In this document: piece after piece, positions 33,445-33,452 of the stretch
How positions within the stretch are numbered: the first letter of the stretch is position 1
Layout of the letters: each line of letters begins with the position of its first letter
Assembly (NCBI GenBank): GCA_037446255.1
Contig: JBBIIY010000007.1
Span: 1-33,452 of the forward strand
DNA from: Lithacetigena sp037446255 [NCBI: Coprothermobacterota bacterium]
Lineage (GTDB): Bacteria > Coprothermobacterota > HKB111
Direction: 5' to 3'
Length of the DNA: 33,452 bases
Made by a program: the position numbers and the translations under genes
The notes under the pieces: model-generated
What the model was told of the DNA's origin: nothing
Seen by the model: only the letters and a program-made list of their open reading frames with translations
Database searches by the model: none

Positions 33445-33452
33445 GCCAACCG

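Overview
The window is the replication-origin neighbourhood of a bacterial chromosome, roughly 40% GC by eye. The core order is dnaN and dnaA on the minus strand, facing away from rpmH-rnpA-yidD-yidC-jag-mnmE-mnmG-rsmG on the plus strand. This is the Bacillota-type origin layout seen in the reverse orientation. A short one-copy YidC paired with Jag, an S-layer-homology (SLH) protein, a copper-amine-oxidase-N-like repeat protein and GatCAB all suit an anaerobic, Firmicutes-like lineage. The sequence alone does not fix the phylum: no rRNA and no sporulation-specific gene is present.

Left arm (1-12181, all minus strand): dnaA; a 284-bp AT-rich spacer that is the best oriC candidate; dnaN; a secreted propeller/SLH protein; gatC-gatA; a 167-bp palindromic repeat; gatB; a spacer with short direct repeats; and dnaE. 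Replication, cell-surface and tRNA-dependent amidation genes therefore lie in one co-directional block.

Right arm, conserved part (12320-21310, plus strand): ribosomal protein L34, RNase P protein, membrane-insertion genes, tRNA U34 modification genes and the 16S rRNA methyltransferase. A 349-bp spacer follows with a parS-like palindrome, then gltX-recF and a small DciA/DUF721-like gene with start/stop overlaps. GltX together with GatCAB would allow Gln-tRNA and Asn-tRNA formation by transamidation, but the aminoacyl-tRNA synthetases of the rest of the genome are not visible.

Accessory part (21311-33452): a stand-alone dihydrolipoyl dehydrogenase (minus); a secreted protein with two copper-amine-oxidase-N-like repeats; an MFS carrier; a YfcC-type carrier; an N-acyl-D-amino-acid deacylase-like amidohydrolase; a small zinc-ribbon protein; a sodium:alanine/glycine symporter (minus); an EutT-like cobalamin adenosyltransferase (minus); and a DUF2207 membrane protein with a glycine-rich tail. 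The middle genes look like an amino-acid or peptide scavenging module. Intergenic regions here and in the left arm hold several families of palindromic dispersed repeats.

The most interesting signals are: (i) a cluster of non-canonical 9-mers TTAYTAACA in the dnaA-dnaN spacer, coinciding with changes in the DNA-reading residues of DnaA; (ii) an interlocked pair of inverted repeats in the symporter leader that could form a pseudoknot; (iii) a repeated palindrome TTGAGAACGTTTCTCAA flanking the symporter, two copies of it inside a perfect 86-bp tandem duplication; (iv) a secreted propeller/SLH gene whose signal peptide is encoded upstream of any canonical start codon.
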